Shown here: positions 4,397 through 5,501 of the stretch, piece by piece
How positions within the stretch are numbered: the stretch's first letter is position 1
Layout: each line of letters opens with the position of its first letter
Origin: an uncultured archaeon
GTDB lineage: Archaea > Halobacteriota > Methanosarcinia > Methanotrichales > Methanotrichaceae
DNA: 5,501 nt
Reading direction: 5' to 3'
Assembly (NCBI GenBank): GCA_902385025.1
Contig: CABMDX010000202.1
Span: 1-5,501 of the forward strand
Position numbers and translations under genes: made by a program
Notes under the pieces: model-generated
Seen by the model: the letters and a program-made list of their open reading frames with translations, nothing else
Told to the model about the DNA's origin: nothing
Databases searched by the model: none

Positions 4397-5501
4397 ATGA
4401 AAATTATTAAGTGTGCAACAACTGCAGCAATCGTCTTCATTCTGATGTTGCTGCTAACAACCATGGCAATGGCAGGAGATCCGAACGGCTCGGCAACTTA
4501 CACGGACGACGTTGCCGGCCTGAAGATTGCCACGAACTTCGCATGGACCCTGGTAGCGGCCTTTCTGGTCTTCTTCATGCAGGCCGGGTTTGCCCTTTTG
4601 GGCGCAGGAGCCTTGAGGGTAAAAAATACAGTGAACTACTTTGCCAAGAGCTACATGGATTTCTCCATAGGCGCTCTGGCGTACTGGGCGGTGGGCTTTG
4701 CCCTCATGTTCGGAGGCTCCAAGCTCTTTGCGGGCCTGGAAGATGGGAACAGCTTTATCGGCTGGAGCGGGTGGTTCCTCTCCGGTGATGCTTACGACGT
4801 TTCGACGATGATGTTCTGGATGTTCCAGGTGGTATTCGCAGCAACAGCAGCAACAATCGTTGCCGGTGCCTGTGCAGAGAGGCTCAAGCTCCAGGCTTAT
4901 CTCATCTACAGCGGCATCGTCACCGCCATCATCTACAGCATCTATGGCCACTGGGTCTGGGGCGGCGGCTGGCTCTCAACACTTCCCTATGGAGTCGGTG
5001 CAAGAGACTTTGCGGGCTCTGGAGTAGTGCATGCGGTCGGCGGCCTCGTTTCGCTTGCAGGAATCATGCTCCTGGGTCCAAGGATTGGGAAATTTAATAA
5101 AGACGGGACGCCCAATGCCATTCCAGGTCATGATGTGGGCTATATCGTGCTGGGCACTTTCGTGCTCTTCTTTGGGTGGTTCGGCTTCAACCCTGGATCT
5201 ACACTGGCAGCCACCGACCTCCGGATATCCGTCATCGCCGTGAACACCTTCCTGGCGGGCGCGGCAGGTGCGGTGCTGGTCTGCTACTGGACCTTCCTTC
5301 GCACGGGAAAGGTGGACATTGCTCTGACCTGCAACGGCGCTCTGGCGGGATTGGTGGGAGTCACGGCTCCCTGTGCTTATATCCCGACCTGGGCTGCAGT
5401 GGTAATAGGACTTGTCTCGGGATTCATAGTGATGTATGGCATCAAATTCAACGACTGGGTGCTTAAAGTGGATGATCCCGTGGGCGCAGTAGCAGTTCAC
5501 G
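4397..5501 (+). CDS. amt: Second ammonium transporter (Amt family), 3' end outside window
   Basis: The frame is open for 368 codons to the window edge, perhaps 80-90% of a typical Amt. It begins with a probable signal peptide (about residues 1-26, ending AMA before GDPNG). Family features: FMQAGFALLGAGALRVKN (60-77); MDFSIGALAYWAVGFALMFG (87-106); gate region FQVVFAATAATI with Phe147; HWVWGGGWL with Trp188; DFAGSGVVH with Asp204 and first pore His212; and FGWFGFNPGSTLA with Phe264 and Ser268. The last full codon is the His that should be the second pore histidine (GAVAVH). The DFAGSG, LGPRIGKF and FNPGST variants, and a longer loop between Trp188 and Asp204, place it in a different Amt subgroup from the neighbour on the other strand, so the two are not a recent tandem duplication. 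Whether a second glnK follows cannot be seen. Function as an ammonium channel is secure at family level. Confidence 0.95.
   Translation, partial: MKIIKCATTAAIVFILMLLLTTMAMAGDPNGSATYTDDVAGLKIATNFAWTLVAAFLVFFMQAGFALLGAGALRVKNTVNYFAKSYMDFSIGALAYWAVGFALMFGGSKLFAGLEDGNSFIGWSGWFLSGDAYDVSTMMFWMFQVVFAATAATIVAGACAERLKLQAYLIYSGIVTAIIYSIYGHWVWGGGWLSTLPYGVGARDFAGSGVVHAVGGLVSLAGIMLLGPRIGKFNKDGTPNAIPGHDVGYIVLGTFVLFFGWFGFNPGSTLAATDLRISVIAVNTFLAGAAGAVLVCYWTFLRTGKVDIALTCNGALAGLVGVTAPCAYIPTWAAVVIGLVSGFIVMYGIKFNDWVLKVDDPVGAVAVH

Noticed and set aside
4454..5500. Two long minus-strand ORFs opposite the second amt (4454-4951 and 4976-5500)
   Set aside because: Both are antisense to a clear Amt reading frame. Their translations are rich in His, Cys and Glu with no recognisable motif.

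Overview
The window looks like chromosomal DNA of a euryarchaeon, most likely a methanogen of the Methanosarcinales/Methanotrichales type (Methanothrix-like). The sequence supports an archaeon: good A/T-rich TATA elements (CTTATAAAAT, TTTTTATATC, CTATAAAA) lie about 25-30 bp before likely transcript starts, Shine-Dalgarno sites are of the GGTG/GAGGT type, one gene appears leaderless, and an oligo-T tract sits behind glnK. The genus is an inference from protein resemblance, not something the sequence proves.

Layout. On the minus strand, read from right to left, are an ammonium transporter (amt, 4039-2777), its PII regulator (glnK, 2767-2429, 9 nt after amt), an AAA/STAND-like ATPase (2340-976) and a tetratricopeptide-repeat protein (935 to beyond base 1). 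On the plus strand, divergent from the first amt across a 357-bp intergenic region, is a second ammonium transporter of a clearly different subgroup (4397 to beyond 5501). It is cut by the window edge one base after the codon of its second pore histidine.

Function. The right-hand three genes form an ammonium uptake and nitrogen-sensing module: two Amt channels with separate promoters, and a GlnK expected to plug the Amt pore when nitrogen is sufficient. The shared intergenic region holds one TATA box for each direction, three copies of the heptamer TCATAAC, a 7-bp-arm dyad just upstream of the plus-strand TATA box, and two tiny upstream ORFs in the predicted leader of the second amt.

The left-hand pair is unrelated in function and appears to have its own leaderless promoter and a lower G+C content. 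It couples an ATPase with intact Walker A and B motifs to a TPR protein. The N-terminal region of that TPR protein looks like a degenerate NTPase-type domain, and its repeats carry a near-identical 60-bp duplication at a 120-bp (40-residue) period. This pair is the best candidate here for an incompletely described system. No RNA gene, insertion sequence or CRISPR array was seen.
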